DNA of 64,000 nucleotides from Trebonia sp050013875 (GCA_050013875.1 JBEKEK010000021.1:6543-70542), one strand, 5' to 3'. Positions 51,849-61,506 are shown, counted from the first letter of the stretch. Program-made: numbers and translations. Notes: generated from the letters alone by a model not told the origin.

Positions 51849-52053
51849 TGAAGTCGAGCCTCCGCGGGGGTTCCGGTCATGGTCCGGCCAAGTCTAGCGA
51901 GGGAAAAATGACAACTGCCCAGTTTGTTTGCTCAGTTCTGAGGCCTGAGTTATCTTCCGAGATCTAAGTTATCAAAGGTGCTGAAGTGTGATAACCTAAT
52001 GTAGTTAATTGATTACTCTGTGTACGTAAGGGATCACTGTCCTTGGGGGATCT

Positions 52054-54096
52054 GTGAGAAGACACCGGATGCGCGCACCGCCTGCCGCGGTGCCGCGTCC
52101 CGGCCGGGTGCAGCGATGGTGGCTGGACCGGTCGTTGCGGGCCAAGGGATTGATGGTGCTTGCGGTGCCCCTGATCGCACTGATCGGCGTCAGCTCCGCG
52201 AGCCTGGCGCTGCAGTACAACGAGCGGCAGGAGCGCGCCGTGTCCACGACCGCCTCGGCCGTGATCACCTCCGCCCAGCAGGTCCTGGCCGACGCGGTGA
52301 ACGCCGAGACCGGCGTGCGCGGCTACGCGGCGACAGGGCAGGCGCTGTTCCTCCAGCCCTACAACGCCAGCGTGGCGCGCTTCGCCGGCGACCAAACCGC
52401 GCTTCGCGCCGCTGCCGTCGCCGAGGGGGACAGCCGGGCGGAACGGACCGTGGCGGCGACCGCGACCACGGAGATGGCAGAGCTGGCGAGGCTGCGCACC
52501 GCGATCAGCACGGGAGCCCCCGATACGGCGCTCAGGCCGGGGCTTAAGAACGGGAAAACCACCATGGACACGCTCAGGACGCAGATCGCCTCCCTGGTCC
52601 GGGGGCCAACCGCGACCCACACGAGCGGGCACGCCGCGATCACCCGGATGGAATCGACCATCGGCTGGGTCAGCATCGCCGGCCTGGCTCTCGGCGTCCT
52701 GGCCGGCCTGATCGGCATGGCCTTGTTCGGCTCCGGTATTTCCCGCCGCGTCGCGCGGGCCGCCGCGAACGCCGGCCGGCTGGGAGAAGGACGGCCTCTG
52801 GAGCCCGTGCCCTGGCCGGCCGCTGGTGATGAGCTCGGCCGGCTGGCTCGCTCCCTGACGCACGCGGAGAGCCTTCTGGCCCGCCGCTCCACGGAGCTGA
52901 TCTCCGCCCGGGATCAGGCGGTCAAGGCGACCCGCGCCAAGAACGCGTTCCTGTCAAGCACCAGCCACGAGCTGCGCACCCCGCTGAACTCGGTCCTCGG
53001 TTTCGCTCAGCTGCTGCAGCTGTCCGACCTCAGCCAGGATGACGAGGACGGGGTCAAGCGCATTCTCGTGGCCGGCCACCACCTGCTCGCGCTGATCAAC
53101 GAGCTGATCGACATCGCCAGGATCGAGTCGGGCGGATTCAGCGTGTCGGTGGAACCGGTCGCCGTGCAGCCGGTGGTCGAGGAAACCTGCCAGCTGATGG
53201 CGCCCCTCGCCGCCGACCGCTCGATCACTATCGGCCGGCCTTGCCCGCCGCCCGGCCTGGCCGTCAAGGCCGACCGGCAGCGCCTGCGCCAGATCCTGGT
53301 CAACCTGCTCTCCAACGCGATCAAGTACAACCGCGCCGGGGGGGCTGTCACCATCACCTGCCAGTCGGACAGCCCGGACCAGGCCAGCCTCACGGTAGCC
53401 GACACCGGGCCCGGGATACTGGCCGCTGACCTGGACCGCGTCTTCGACCCGTTCGAGCGGCTCGGCGCCGAGCAGACCGCCGTCGAGGGCACCGGGATCG
53501 GCCTGCCCCTGGCCCGTGCCTTCGCCGAGGCGATGCACGGGAACCTCAGCGCCGCCAGCGTCTCAGGCGAAGGATCGGCCTTCACCATCACCCTGCCCCG
53601 GGCACCGGACCTGGTCCAGGCCCTGCCCGACGACCAGGGCATACCGCTTCCGCGGATCGCGCTAGATGACTCCGCCGGGGAAAGCATTCACGTTCTGTAC
53701 ATCGAGGACAACCCCGCGAACATCGAAGTGGTCACCCGGTTCCTGAAGACCAGGCCCGGCATGCGGCTGCGGTCGGTCACCTCCGGCCAGGCCGGACTGG
53801 AATCGGCGACCCGGGATATTCCCGACCTCATCCTCCTCGACTTGCACCTGCCCGGCCTGCATGGCGACGAGGTCCTGAGACGGCTCAGGGACAAGCCGGC
53901 CACGGCCGGCGTTCCCGTCGCCATCCTGTCCGCCGAGGCCTCACCCGCCATCATCCACCAGATGCGCGGCAGGGGGATCGTGGCCTACCTCACCAAGCCC
54001 GTCGACCTCGACGAACTGGGCCGGCTACTCGACTCTGTCGCAGCCGGACACGACCGCCCGGCCGGGCCGGCCTCCCGGGCGGCACCGGTACCGTGA
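52054..54096 (+). CDS. Hybrid sensor histidine kinase (CHASE3-HisKA-HATPase-receiver)
   Basis: 680 residues. TM1 (LMVLAVPLIALIGVSSASLA), an extracytoplasmic CHASE3-like domain (NAETGVRGYAATGQALFLQP), TM2 (IAGLALGVLAGLIGMALFG) and a HAMP-like part. HisKA follows with His305 in SSTSHELRTPLNSVLGFA, then HATPase_c (LVNLLSNAIKYN, VADTGPGILAADL, GTGIGLPLARAFAEAM). The C-terminal receiver has LYIEDNPANIEVV, Asp596 in LILLDLHLPG and the Lys of LTKPVD. The GTG start at 52054 follows GGGGGA. It overlaps the next receiver gene by 4 bases, so kinase and regulator are made together. The signal is unknown. Confidence 0.9.
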   Translation: MRRHRMRAPPAAVPRPGRVQRWWLDRSLRAKGLMVLAVPLIALIGVSSASLALQYNERQERAVSTTASAVITSAQQVLADAVNAETGVRGYAATGQALFLQPYNASVARFAGDQTALRAAAVAEGDSRAERTVAATATTEMAELARLRTAISTGAPDTALRPGLKNGKTTMDTLRTQIASLVRGPTATHTSGHAAITRMESTIGWVSIAGLALGVLAGLIGMALFGSGISRRVARAAANAGRLGEGRPLEPVPWPAAGDELGRLARSLTHAESLLARRSTELISARDQAVKATRAKNAFLSSTSHELRTPLNSVLGFAQLLQLSDLSQDDEDGVKRILVAGHHLLALINELIDIARIESGGFSVSVEPVAVQPVVEETCQLMAPLAADRSITIGRPCPPPGLAVKADRQRLRQILVNLLSNAIKYNRAGGAVTITCQSDSPDQASLTVADTGPGILAADLDRVFDPFERLGAEQTAVEGTGIGLPLARAFAEAMHGNLSAASVSGEGSAFTITLPRAPDLVQALPDDQGIPLPRIALDDSAGESIHVLYIEDNPANIEVVTRFLKTRPGMRLRSVTSGQAGLESATRDIPDLILLDLHLPGLHGDEVLRRLRDKPATAGVPVAILSAEASPAIIHQMRGRGIVAYLTKPVDLDELGRLLDSVAAGHDRPAGPASRAAPVP

Positions 54097-54464
54097 CCGG
54101 CGTCGTGCTGTACATCGAGGACAACCAGGACAACATCCTGCTCGTCCAGCGCTTGCTCAAGCGCAGGTGCCCCGACGTCCGGCTGCACACCACGATGACC
54201 GGCCCCGACGGCATCAGGATGGCGATCGACCACCAGCCGACCCTCATCCTGCTCGACAACCACCTTCCCGGCACCAGCGGCGAGCAGGTTTTGCGCCAGC
54301 TCGCGGCCGACCAGGCCACCGCCGCGATCCCGGTTGTCATCCTCAGCGGCGACTCGAGCCCGATCACGGTCAACGAACTCCTCGCGGCGGGCGCGGCGGA
54401 ATTCCTGATCAAGCCGTTCGACATTCACCAGCTCCTGGACATCATCGGACGTTACCTCCACTGA
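54093..54464 (+). CDS. Stand-alone receiver (CheY-like) response regulator
   Basis: 123 residues, a receiver domain with no output domain. VVLYIEDNQDNILLVQRLLK supplies the acidic pair, LILLDNHLPGTSGEQVLRQL the phospho-Asp, VVILSGDSS the Thr/Ser position (Ser) and FLIKPFD the Lys. The GTG overlaps the kinase stop (GTGA). Most likely the phosphotransfer partner of the hybrid kinase, acting by protein-protein contact. The stop is followed closely by the carboxylate-amine ligase pseudogene, with no clear terminator. Confidence 0.88.
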   Translation: MTGVVLYIEDNQDNILLVQRLLKRRCPDVRLHTTMTGPDGIRMAIDHQPTLILLDNHLPGTSGEQVLRQLAADQATAAIPVVILSGDSSPITVNELLAAGAAEFLIKPFDIHQLLDIIGRYLH

Positions 54465-54540
54465 CCGTCGCCACGTCCAGCCGCGGCCATTGGCCGGGCT
54501 GCTTCCGATTGGGAGGGCGGCCGGCGGGCAATGGGCGCCA

Positions 54541-55576
54541 ATGACGATTCGTAGCGTTGGCCTCGAAGAAGAACTGCTGCTCGTCGAGCCAGGGACCGGA
54601 CAGCCCCGGGCGGTGGCTGAGACGGCGCTGCGGGACATCAACAAGCGGATGCCGACGGCGAGGAGCCCTGGGGGAACTCGGGCGCGAGCAGCGCCGGTGC
54701 CGTTCGCTGGCCGCCGCGGTGGCGGCCAGGGCCGGCGCGCGGGTAGCGGCGCTGGCGACCTCGCCAGTCCCGGTCGTCCCGCAGCTGGTGCGCAGCGGCC
54801 GGTACCTGCAAATGACCCGTGCGTTCGGGCTCACCGCCAACGAGCAGCTCACCTGCGGCTGCCATGTCCATGTGGAGATCTGCTCGCCCGAGGAGGGGGT
54901 GGCGGTGCTTGACCGGATCGGGCCGTGGCTGCCGGTCTTGCTCGCGCTCAGCGCGAACTCGCCGTTCTGGCAGGGGAAGGACAGCGCGTACGCCAGCTTC
55001 CGGTACCAGGCGTGGGGCCGCTGGCCGAATTCCGGCCCGACGAACGAGTTCGGCACCGTCGAGGTCTACCGCCAAACGGTGGGGGAGATGGTAGCCACCG
55101 GCACGCTGCTTGATGCCGGCATGGTGTACTTCGACGCCCGCCTGTCCGAGCATTACCCAACGGTGGAGATACGGATCGCCGACGTCTGCCTGCACGCCGA
55201 CGACGCCGTGCTGATCGCCGGGCTGGCGCGGGCGCTGGTGGAAACGGAGGCGCTTCGCTGGCGGGCGGGCGCCGATGGCCCGCACCAGCGCACCGAGATG
55301 CTGCGCCTCGCCTCCTGGCGGGCCAGCCGCTCTGGCCTCGAGGGCGACCTGCTCAGCCCGCTCACCGGCTTGCCCGAGCCGGCCGGGTCCGTCGCCGGCG
55401 CGCTGCTCGAGCACGTCAGGGACGCGCTGGACCAAGCGGGAGACACCGACACGGTGACTGGGCTGCTTGCCGCGGTGCTGGCCCGGGGGACCGGGGCCGC
55501 CTTCCAGCGGAACGCCTACCGCGATGGCGACCTGTCCCGGATGGTCGACAGCGCCGCCACCGCGACCACCGGCTAG
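54541..55576 (+). pseudogene. Frameshifted carboxylate-amine ligase (GCS2/YbdK family)
   Basis: The ATG at 54541 opens MTIRSVGLEEELLLVEPGTG, then PRAVAETALRDI, the N-terminus of a YbdK-type glutamate-cysteine-ligase-2 protein. Near 54660 the homology jumps to another frame (LGREQRRCRSLAAAVAA, then LTANEQLTCGCHVHVEI, LLALSANSPFWQGKDSAYAS, RLSEHYPTVEIRIADVCLHA) and runs to the stop at 55576. About 25-40 residues expected between the two parts, including ligand-binding residues, are missing. The 3' part is long, intact and of normal codon use, so the event is recent. A shortened product from an internal start cannot be excluded but would lack the N-terminal active-site Glu motif. Confidence 0.75.
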
Positions 55577-55675
55577 GGCCCGGGGTGCCTGAGCTTGGAC
55601 TACAGCTCGGTGGGGATCTGCCAGAACGAGGCAAGATGGCAACAGCATCGAAGATGGCAGCAAGGGAGGACAGCG

Positions 55676-56608
55676 ATGACCGACCGGTTCGACTACGACG
55701 AGTTCGGCCTCTTCCACGAGAACGCCGCGGAGTACGGCCTGCCGTTTGACCGTCCGCCGGCCGTGCGGCGAGTCCACGCCGAGGTCGCCCCCGGCCGGCG
55801 GCTGAGCGTGCTGGCCTGGCAGGACAAGGACCCGGAACTGGTCCTGTTGCACGGCGGCTCCCAGAACGCCCACACCTGGGACACGGTGGCGATGGCGCTG
55901 GACCGCCCGCTGCTGGCCATCGACCTGCCCGGGCACGGTCACTCAGACGGCCCCGGGGGCCGCACCGGCGGCCAGCTGGACGCCCACGGCAACGCGGTCG
56001 ATGTCGCCGCCGCCATCCGCGCGCTCGCCCCGGCTGCCCGGGCCGTGATTGGCATGTCGCTCGGCGGGCTCACCGCTATTGAGCTCACCGCCGAGGCCCC
56101 GGACCTGGTCAGGAAGCTCGTGCTTGTCGACGTGCTGCCGGGGCTGAAAGCACACCGCTCGCGGCACATCGGCGACTTTGTCAACGGCCCGGCCAGCTTC
56201 GCCAGTCTGGACGAACTGCTCGAGCGCACGATCTCGTTCAACCCGTCCCGGTCCCGGTCCTCGCTGCGCCGTGGCATCTTGCACAACGCGCAGCAGCAGC
56301 CCGACGGCACCTGGGTGTGGCGCTGGGCCCGGCACCGAGGCCCCGCCGCACCTAGCACCGGACCGGCCACGCCGGACGCCGACGGCACCCGCTACGCCGA
56401 GCTCTGGGCGCCGCTGTCCCGGATCACGGTGCCGGCACTGCTCGTCCGGGGTCTGCGCCCGGACTCCGTCCTCGATGACGACGACGAGCGGGAACTGCGC
56501 CGCCGCCTGCCCTCCGCCCAGGTCATCCACGTGGCCGGGGCCGGGCACAGCGTGCAGGGCGACGCGCCCCTCGAGCTCGCCAAGATCATCGAGGACTTCG
56601 TCTTCTGA
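55676..56608 (+). CDS. Alpha/beta-hydrolase fold enzyme
   Basis: 310 residues. ATG 55676 follows AAGGGAGGA at ideal spacing. The oxyanion segment LVLLHGGSQNAHTWDTVAMA, nucleophile elbow RAVIGMSLGGLTAIELTAEA and catalytic His VAGAGHSVQGDAPLELAK are present, with an Asp-rich acidic turn before it (RGLRPDSVLDDDDE). Substrate unknown; the fold covers esterases, lactonases and C-C hydrolases. No signal peptide, so cytoplasmic. It ends 73 bases before a strong terminator hairpin shared with the convergent DUF397 gene. Confidence 0.85.
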   Translation: MTDRFDYDEFGLFHENAAEYGLPFDRPPAVRRVHAEVAPGRRLSVLAWQDKDPELVLLHGGSQNAHTWDTVAMALDRPLLAIDLPGHGHSDGPGGRTGGQLDAHGNAVDVAAAIRALAPAARAVIGMSLGGLTAIELTAEAPDLVRKLVLVDVLPGLKAHRSRHIGDFVNGPASFASLDELLERTISFNPSRSRSSLRRGILHNAQQQPDGTWVWRWARHRGPAAPSTGPATPDADGTRYAELWAPLSRITVPALLVRGLRPDSVLDDDDERELRRRLPSAQVIHVAGAGHSVQGDAPLELAKIIEDFVF

Positions 56609-56681
56609 CCGCGTCCAGCCAGCAATGACCGCACCGTGACCGCCGGCCACGGCCGGGCTGCCTGCCGCCTCGGGGAATGCG

Positions 56682-56719
56682 GCGAGGAGCCGCACATCTA
56701 TTGTTGTGCGGCTCCTCGC
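56682..56719. terminator. Strong bidirectional rho-independent terminator
   Basis: A perfect 15-bp stem (GCGAGGAGCCGCACA and complement) with an 8-base loop, followed by TTATTTAT. It lies between the convergent alpha/beta hydrolase and DUF397 genes and can end both transcripts. Confidence 0.9.
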
Positions 56720-56747
56720 TTATTTATAGCCCAGTCATTTGACCAGA

Positions 56748-56990
56748 TCACTGCAAGAGGCTGTCGAATTCTCCGTTCCTGGCTCCGTCGAGAAATGCCC
56801 TGAACTCGATGGGAGTGTAAACAAGGATCGGCCCGCCAGGGTCCTTCGAGTCCCGTATGGCGACCTTGTCGGAAGTTGCGGCGAGTTCGACGCATGCCCC
56901 GTTGTGGTTGCTGAAGTTGGCCTTAATCCAGGAAAGGCCGGCAAGTTCCTCGTCGTTCAGAGTTATCTTGCTCATCTTTGCTGCATCCAT
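56748..56990 (-). CDS. DUF397 small protein
   Basis: 80 residues with the DUF397 signature: ELAGLSWIKANFSNHNGACV, ELAATSDKVAIRDSKDP and ILVYTPIEFRAFLDGARNGE. DUF397 proteins are small actinobacterial partners of adjacent XRE/DUF5753 regulators (WhiJ-type systems) that act in development or antibiotic control. The ATG at 56990 follows GGGGTGG. It begins 36 bases after the regulator's stop on the same strand, the typical order, and ends at the strong terminator. Confidence 0.92.
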   Translation of the reverse strand: MDAAKMSKITLNDEELAGLSWIKANFSNHNGACVELAATSDKVAIRDSKDPGGPILVYTPIEFRAFLDGARNGEFDSLLQ

Positions 56991-57026
56991 GCTGTTCCAC
57001 CCCTTCTGGTCTATTTGTCTTTACGC

Positions 57027-57890
57027 TTACAGCTCTTGGCTGTCCTCGTGGGCTGCCAGGATCCCCGCAACCAACGCCGCTGAACCTGCTGAGTCCAGTG
57101 CGATGGACTGCAACCGCGAGAATATCCTCTGGTATCTCTCCAGGTCACCGGCGTTCTCCAGGTAGATATTTCCCACCGCGCCTTCTACGTAGACGACGTC
57201 ATTCACCATCGGCTTATTAAATTCCAAAACTACAAAGTTGCTTCCTAGCCCTGGGTGGGCGCCGATTTCGAGCGGCAGAACCTGGATGGTGACTTTGGGT
57301 AGTCTGGCGGCTTCGATAATCCGTGTTAGCTGAGATCGCATGACGGCGGTCCCGCCGATGGAACGGCGCAGTGCGCCCTCATCAATGATGCAGTGGAACA
57401 GCGGGCCGTCATCTTGCGTCAGCAGTGCCTGCCGCCTGGCTCTGGCCTCGATGCGCTGCTCTATCACGGCGAGTTCGATGGGCGGGTCACCGGATTCGAA
57501 GATGGCGCGGGCGTAGGGCTCAACCTGAAGCAAGCCGGGCACAAGATCCGTTTCGTATTCTCTGATAGCGGAGGTCTCGGCCTCAAGGCCGACGTAGGTC
57601 GCATAGGGCAGGTCGAACTGCTGCCACCAGGCACGCTGCTTGCCCTCCCTGGCTAGCGTCATCAGGCGTTCGCGTTCGTCGGTGTCGGTTATCCCGTAGA
57701 CGATGCATAGGTCGCGGATGTCCCGGGGGCTGGCGCCAACCCTGCCGGTCTCCAAGCGGCTGAGTTTGGTCGCACTGAACATGGCGCGCTCAGTGACCTC
57801 GTCTATGCTCAGTCGTCTCTCCGTGCGCAACTGGCGCAGCAGGAATCCCAACTCGCGTCTCCGTAGTGTCGGATTGCTTTCACCTGCCAC
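57027..57890 (-). CDS. XRE-family helix-turn-helix regulator with DUF5753 (WhiJ-like)
   Basis: 287 residues from GTG 57890. N-terminal XRE helix-turn-helix (LGFLLRQLRTERRLSIDEVT, FSATKLSRLETGRVGASPRD) and a C-terminal DUF5753 domain (YVGLEAETSAIREYETDLVP, GLLQVEPYARAIFES, LRRSIGGTAVMRSQLTRIIE, VTIQVLPLEIGAHPGLGSNF). These actinobacterial repressor-like proteins bind DNA and are modulated by their DUF397 partner, encoded just downstream. Longer in-frame starts to 57977 would add a Cys-rich run without homology. The AT-rich region 57891-58263 likely holds its promoter. Confidence 0.92.
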   Translation of the reverse strand: MAGESNPTLRRRELGFLLRQLRTERRLSIDEVTERAMFSATKLSRLETGRVGASPRDIRDLCIVYGITDTDERERLMTLAREGKQRAWWQQFDLPYATYVGLEAETSAIREYETDLVPGLLQVEPYARAIFESGDPPIELAVIEQRIEARARRQALLTQDDGPLFHCIIDEGALRRSIGGTAVMRSQLTRIIEAARLPKVTIQVLPLEIGAHPGLGSNFVVLEFNKPMVNDVVYVEGAVGNIYLENAGDLERYQRIFSRLQSIALDSAGSAALVAGILAAHEDSQEL

Positions 57891-58263
57891 GTTCGTCCCA
57901 AAGGTCTCGTCCTGACATGCCGCCGCACAATCCGGACGGTGCGGTACGCATAGGCGGATCGCAACTAAAAAGCGCACTTGCGGAACGCCATTTCACAGTC
58001 CACTATGGAATCAGAAGCGCGTGCTCCTGCGCAAGCGAACGGCGATGCAAGTTTTCAGCGGGCTTTTCGCCCAGACGAACCTTGCTCAGAAGGGAGGCCA
58101 TCCCAGACTGCGACCTGATCTGACTACTCTTCGCAGTCATCTGATCACTATTAATGACTCGGCCGCACTGCCGCTCATACCCGGCGCGTCGGCCACGTCC
58201 ATCGCGTGACCAGGTCGTGGCCACACGAGCCATCCGGTAAGAGGGCAGGGTCAGGTAGAAGAG

Positions 58264-58578
58264 ATGAGCGTCGCCTCGGTCCTCGCGATACTCAGTGCGT
58301 CTGCGACTGTGCTCTGCGGCTTGGGAAGCCTGCTGTGGTGGGTCTTCCGGCAAGGTCAGGCATCGGGAGCGGAAAAGGCCAGGCACGAGGCTGATCAGCG
58401 CGCCCAGGCTGAGGCAGCCGCTAACATCAGAAACCTGGAGAAACTGGTGGCAAGGATGCAGGCCGAACTGGCGTCGATGCAGCCGAAGCGCAAGCACTTA
58501 CACCCCGGCCGCCGCGCTCGCTCAGGCGGCACCGTGACCTCGCTTACCGCGGCTGCCGAGACCGACGCCATCGCGTAA
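58264..58578 (+). CDS. Small membrane protein with coiled-coil region
   Basis: 104 residues. One hydrophobic segment near the N-terminus (VLAILSASATVLCGLGSLLWWVF), then a charged helical part (EKARHEADQRAQAEAAANIR, NLEKLVARMQAEL) likely to form a short coiled coil, and a basic tail (KRKHLHPGRRARS). The ATG follows an AGAAGAG stretch. I do not recognise a family; it may anchor to the membrane and interact through the helix. It is convergent with the LLM monooxygenase gene with a 23-base gap. Confidence 0.6.
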   Translation: MSVASVLAILSASATVLCGLGSLLWWVFRQGQASGAEKARHEADQRAQAEAAANIRNLEKLVARMQAELASMQPKRKHLHPGRRARSGGTVTSLTAAAETDAIA

Positions 58579-58601
58579 CCCCACCCCGGTCGGCCCAGGC
58601 G

Positions 58602-59948
58602 TTAGCTGGCCTTGCGGGAGACGGCGGCCTGGAGCGGCGGGAGGGCCAGGTGCTCGCGCAGCGTGCTGCCCTCGTATTCGGTGCGGTAGACGCCGCGGTC
58701 CTGCAGCTCGGGGACAATCTTGTCGACGATGTCGGCCAGCGAGGACGGCAGCAGGTGCGGCGTGACGTTGAAGCCGTCGACCGCGCGCGAGCGGACGTAG
58801 TGCGCCCACGTGTCGGCGATCTGGCCGGGGGTGCCGGTGAAGGTCGCGTGGCCGCCTGACACCTCGAGGACCAGCTGCCGGATCGACAGTCCGCGCTCGG
58901 CCGCGAGGTCGCGCCAGCTCTGGATCAGCTCGAGCTTGCCGCTGCGCCGCTCGATCGCGATCGTGCCGCGCGACGGGTCGAGTTCGTCCGGGCTCGGCTC
59001 GACGTCAGGCAGCGGACCGTCCGGGTCGTAGGACGAGAGGTCCCGGCCCCAGTACTGCTCCAGGTACGCGATCGCGCGCGGGCCGTTGACCTGCTCGCCG
59101 CGCACCCAGCGGGCCTTCTCCTCCGCTTCCTCCGGGGTGTCGCCGACGACCACCGACGCGCCCGGCAAGATCCGCACCTCGTCTGGCTGCCGCCGGTATC
59201 TCGCCAGTCGGGCCCGCAGGTCGGTCGCATACGCCAGGGCCTCGTCGTACTCTCGGTGCCGGGAGAACACCACGTCGGCGTGGCGCGCGGCGAGCTCGCG
59301 GCCGCCATCGGAATCGCCAGCCTGAAACAGCACCGGGCGGCCCTGCGGGCTCGGCGGAACCGTCGGCGCCGCCCGGAAGCTCACCAGGTCGGTGCGGACA
59401 TCGACCGGCGCGCCGCCCGCGCCTGTCCCGGTCGGCCCGCCGTCCCACAGCCCCTTGGCCGCCTCGACGAACTGCGTCGCCCGCTCGTACCGGCGATCGT
59501 GCGGCAGCCAGCCGCCGTGCCGGAAGTTCTCGCCCGTCCACGCGTTGTCGGTGGTCACGATGTTCCAGCCCGCCCGGCCGCCGGAGATGAAGTCCAGGCT
59601 GGCGAGACGCCGCGCGAGGTCGGCCGGGTAGTTGTAGGTCGCGTTCTGGGTCGCCACAAGCCCGATCCGGTCGGTGACCGCCGCCAGCGCCGCCAGTTGC
59701 GTGATCGCGTCGGGGCGGCCGGACACGTCCAGGTCGAAGACCTTCCCGCGGTTCTCGCGCACCCGCAGTCCCTCGCCGAGGAAGAACGCGTCGAACAGGC
59801 CCCGTTCCAGGAGCTGAATGACCTCGACGAACGTCCCGATCTCATGGTGCGAGGCGCAGGACGGATCCGACCAGATCAGCTGAGGCCCGACGCCGGTGAA
59901 GAACACGCCCAGGTGCACCTGCGGGCCGTCATAGTTGTGATCAGACAC
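58602..59948 (-). CDS. LLM-class flavin-dependent monooxygenase (NtaA/SnaA/DszA group)
   Basis: 448 residues of the bacterial-luciferase-like family. Segments of the NtaA/DszA/SnaA subgroup are IWSDPSCASHHEIGTFVEVI, LLERGLFDAFFLGEGLRVRE, GLVATQNATYNYPADLARRL, RAGWNIVTTDNAW and the C-terminal YEGSTLREHLALP. These FMNH2-dependent enzymes oxidise sulfonates, thiophenes, nitrilotriacetate or similar compounds and need a separate flavin reductase, which is not seen nearby. GTG 59948 follows GGAAGGA and overlaps the stop of the preceding gene by 8 bases. Substrate not known. Confidence 0.88.
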   Translation of the reverse strand: MSDHNYDGPQVHLGVFFTGVGPQLIWSDPSCASHHEIGTFVEVIQLLERGLFDAFFLGEGLRVRENRGKVFDLDVSGRPDAITQLAALAAVTDRIGLVATQNATYNYPADLARRLASLDFISGGRAGWNIVTTDNAWTGENFRHGGWLPHDRRYERATQFVEAAKGLWDGGPTGTGAGGAPVDVRTDLVSFRAAPTVPPSPQGRPVLFQAGDSDGGRELAARHADVVFSRHREYDEALAYATDLRARLARYRRQPDEVRILPGASVVVGDTPEEAEEKARWVRGEQVNGPRAIAYLEQYWGRDLSSYDPDGPLPDVEPSPDELDPSRGTIAIERRSGKLELIQSWRDLAAERGLSIRQLVLEVSGGHATFTGTPGQIADTWAHYVRSRAVDGFNVTPHLLPSSLADIVDKIVPELQDRGVYRTEYEGSTLREHLALPPLQAAVSRKAS

Positions 59949-61107
59949 TGGCCGTGTTCCTTCCGGAGTCGGCGGACACGGCCGTTTCGGCGGTTCGCGC
60001 CGGGTCGGCGAAGCGGTTAACGGGCCTCGGCAGCCCGAGCACGTCCCTGAGCGTTACGGCATCAGGGTCCGGCCTCCGGGCCAGGCCGCTCGCGGTCAGC
60101 GCAGGCAGTACCTCATCGGCGAGTACCGGCAGGTCGACCGCGGTCTCGGCCGGGTAGAAGAGTACGCCGTCTATATGGGCGGTGAGGCCGGCGAGGAACT
60201 CGGTCAGGGCGGCGGCCGATCCGGAGAACCGGGTACGGTCGGTGATGCGCCAGGGCTCCACGGAGTTGAGCCGGGTCAGCCGCCGGGCCGCGCGCTCGCC
60301 CGGCAGGTCCAGCGCCACCTCGAGTTCGGCGAAGACCAGCGGGCTGCCCGCTTCCCGCGCGCGTTCCGCCCGCTGCGCGATAACCCGCTGGCCATGGCCG
60401 GTGAGGGCGGAGAATCCCCCGACCAGCGTGATGTCGGCCCGGTCGGCGACGCCCAGCGAGTCAGCGGCGATGACCACGAGCTGGCCTTGCGGCGGCCGCG
60501 GGGTGATCAGCGGGCCGACGACGCTGAACGACGCACCCTCGAACCTGATGTGGTGCACCTTGTCGTTATCCAGGAACCGGCCGGTCGCCAGGTCCTTGAT
60601 GACCGCATCGTCCTCCCAGGAATCCCACAGGGCCCGTGCCACGTCGATGACGTCCCTGATCTCCTGGCTCCGGGCGCCGTCGTCGAGCGGGGCCGCGCCG
60701 ATCGTCGCCCGGGCCGGGCCGTCGTTCGCGGCACCGACCACCCAGGCGGCCCGGCCGTGACTCGCGTGATCCAGGCTGGCGAGCTGGGTCGCGAGGTGGA
60801 ACGGCTCGGTAGTGGTGACGTGCAGCGTGGGCGCGAGGCCGATGCTCTGGGTGAGCTGCGACAGGTACGCGGCCCGGACCCCCGCCTCGATCCGCGCGCC
60901 CGTCGGCGGCGGCACCGGCCCGTCCCCGAAGGCAGCGAGCGCGAACCCGGCCCTTTCCGCGATCGCCACCGTTTCTTTAACGGAGCGCGGGTCGAGGATG
61001 GAGCCCGGCTCGGGCGCGGTCCCCGAGACGCCGGGCTGCCGCCCCGCGGCCGGATGTGCCCCCGCCCCGTCGGCCTCCACCGCCAGCAGCAGGCTGCCTG
61101 TGGTCAT
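59941..61107 (-). CDS. LLM-class flavin-dependent oxidoreductase
   Basis: 388 residues from ATG 61107 (MTTGSLLLAVEADGAGAHPA). Family segments include TVAIAERAGFALAAFGDGPV, AAYLSQLTQSIGLAPTLHVT, ATQLASLDHASHGRAAWVVG and RDVIDVARALWDSWEDDAVI. It is the same superfamily as the next gene, though similarity is low, and the two overlap by 8 bases, so they form a two-gene transcript. It may be a second component or act on a related substrate. The N-terminus is variable. A divergent promoter region (61108-61506) separates it from the amidohydrolases. Confidence 0.83.
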   Translation of the reverse strand: MTTGSLLLAVEADGAGAHPAAGRQPGVSGTAPEPGSILDPRSVKETVAIAERAGFALAAFGDGPVPPPTGARIEAGVRAAYLSQLTQSIGLAPTLHVTTTEPFHLATQLASLDHASHGRAAWVVGAANDGPARATIGAAPLDDGARSQEIRDVIDVARALWDSWEDDAVIKDLATGRFLDNDKVHHIRFEGASFSVVGPLITPRPPQGQLVVIAADSLGVADRADITLVGGFSALTGHGQRVIAQRAERAREAGSPLVFAELEVALDLPGERAARRLTRLNSVEPWRITDRTRFSGSAAALTEFLAGLTAHIDGVLFYPAETAVDLPVLADEVLPALTASGLARRPDPDAVTLRDVLGLPRPVNRFADPARTAETAVSADSGRNTASV

Positions 61108-61506
61108 CGCGTCACGTCCCAAGGGTCGGATCCATAAATGCCCTAATGTCTATCGTAATACTAGGTTTTGGGATCGGCCAGAACCTTTCGCCAGGGACGT
61201 TCACGCTGACGGTGGAGGAGATCGCCGGGAGAGCGGCGGCCTAGGCCCACTGCCAGGCTGATTGACGACTCCGATGAAACACCATTCTAAATATGAGCGA
61301 TCTCAGCTGTGATGAACGCACCGCCAGTGGCCCTCGCGAACGGCAGATCTCAGCAAGAACAGGCCAGATAGGCCAGTCAATGACGGTGCATAGGCAGCTC
61401 CCTGCGGCCGCTCGGGGCCAAGTCTTGCAGAAACAAGAATTGCGTTCTAGTGTGATGCACGCGGGGGGACCCGCGCTGGCCGGCCGCGAAGGAGGCCGCT
61501 GCTTCG
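61108..61506. other. Divergent intergenic region
   Basis: About 400 bases without a convincing gene. It contains AT-richer patches such as TAATGTCTATCGTAATACTA (about 61144-61163), likely to hold the promoters of the LLM pair (minus) and the amidohydrolase operon (plus). GAAGGAGG at its end is the ribosome-binding site of the latter. Confidence 0.5.

Noticed and set aside
52436..52455. GAACGGACCGTGG in the histidine kinase gene as another repeat copy
   Set aside because: Only the short core matches, and the codons fit the CHASE3 domain with no sign of insertion.
61056..61244. 62-codon plus-strand frame
   Set aside because: Overlaps the start of the LLM oxidoreductase gene on the other strand and part of the divergent promoter region; no homology.
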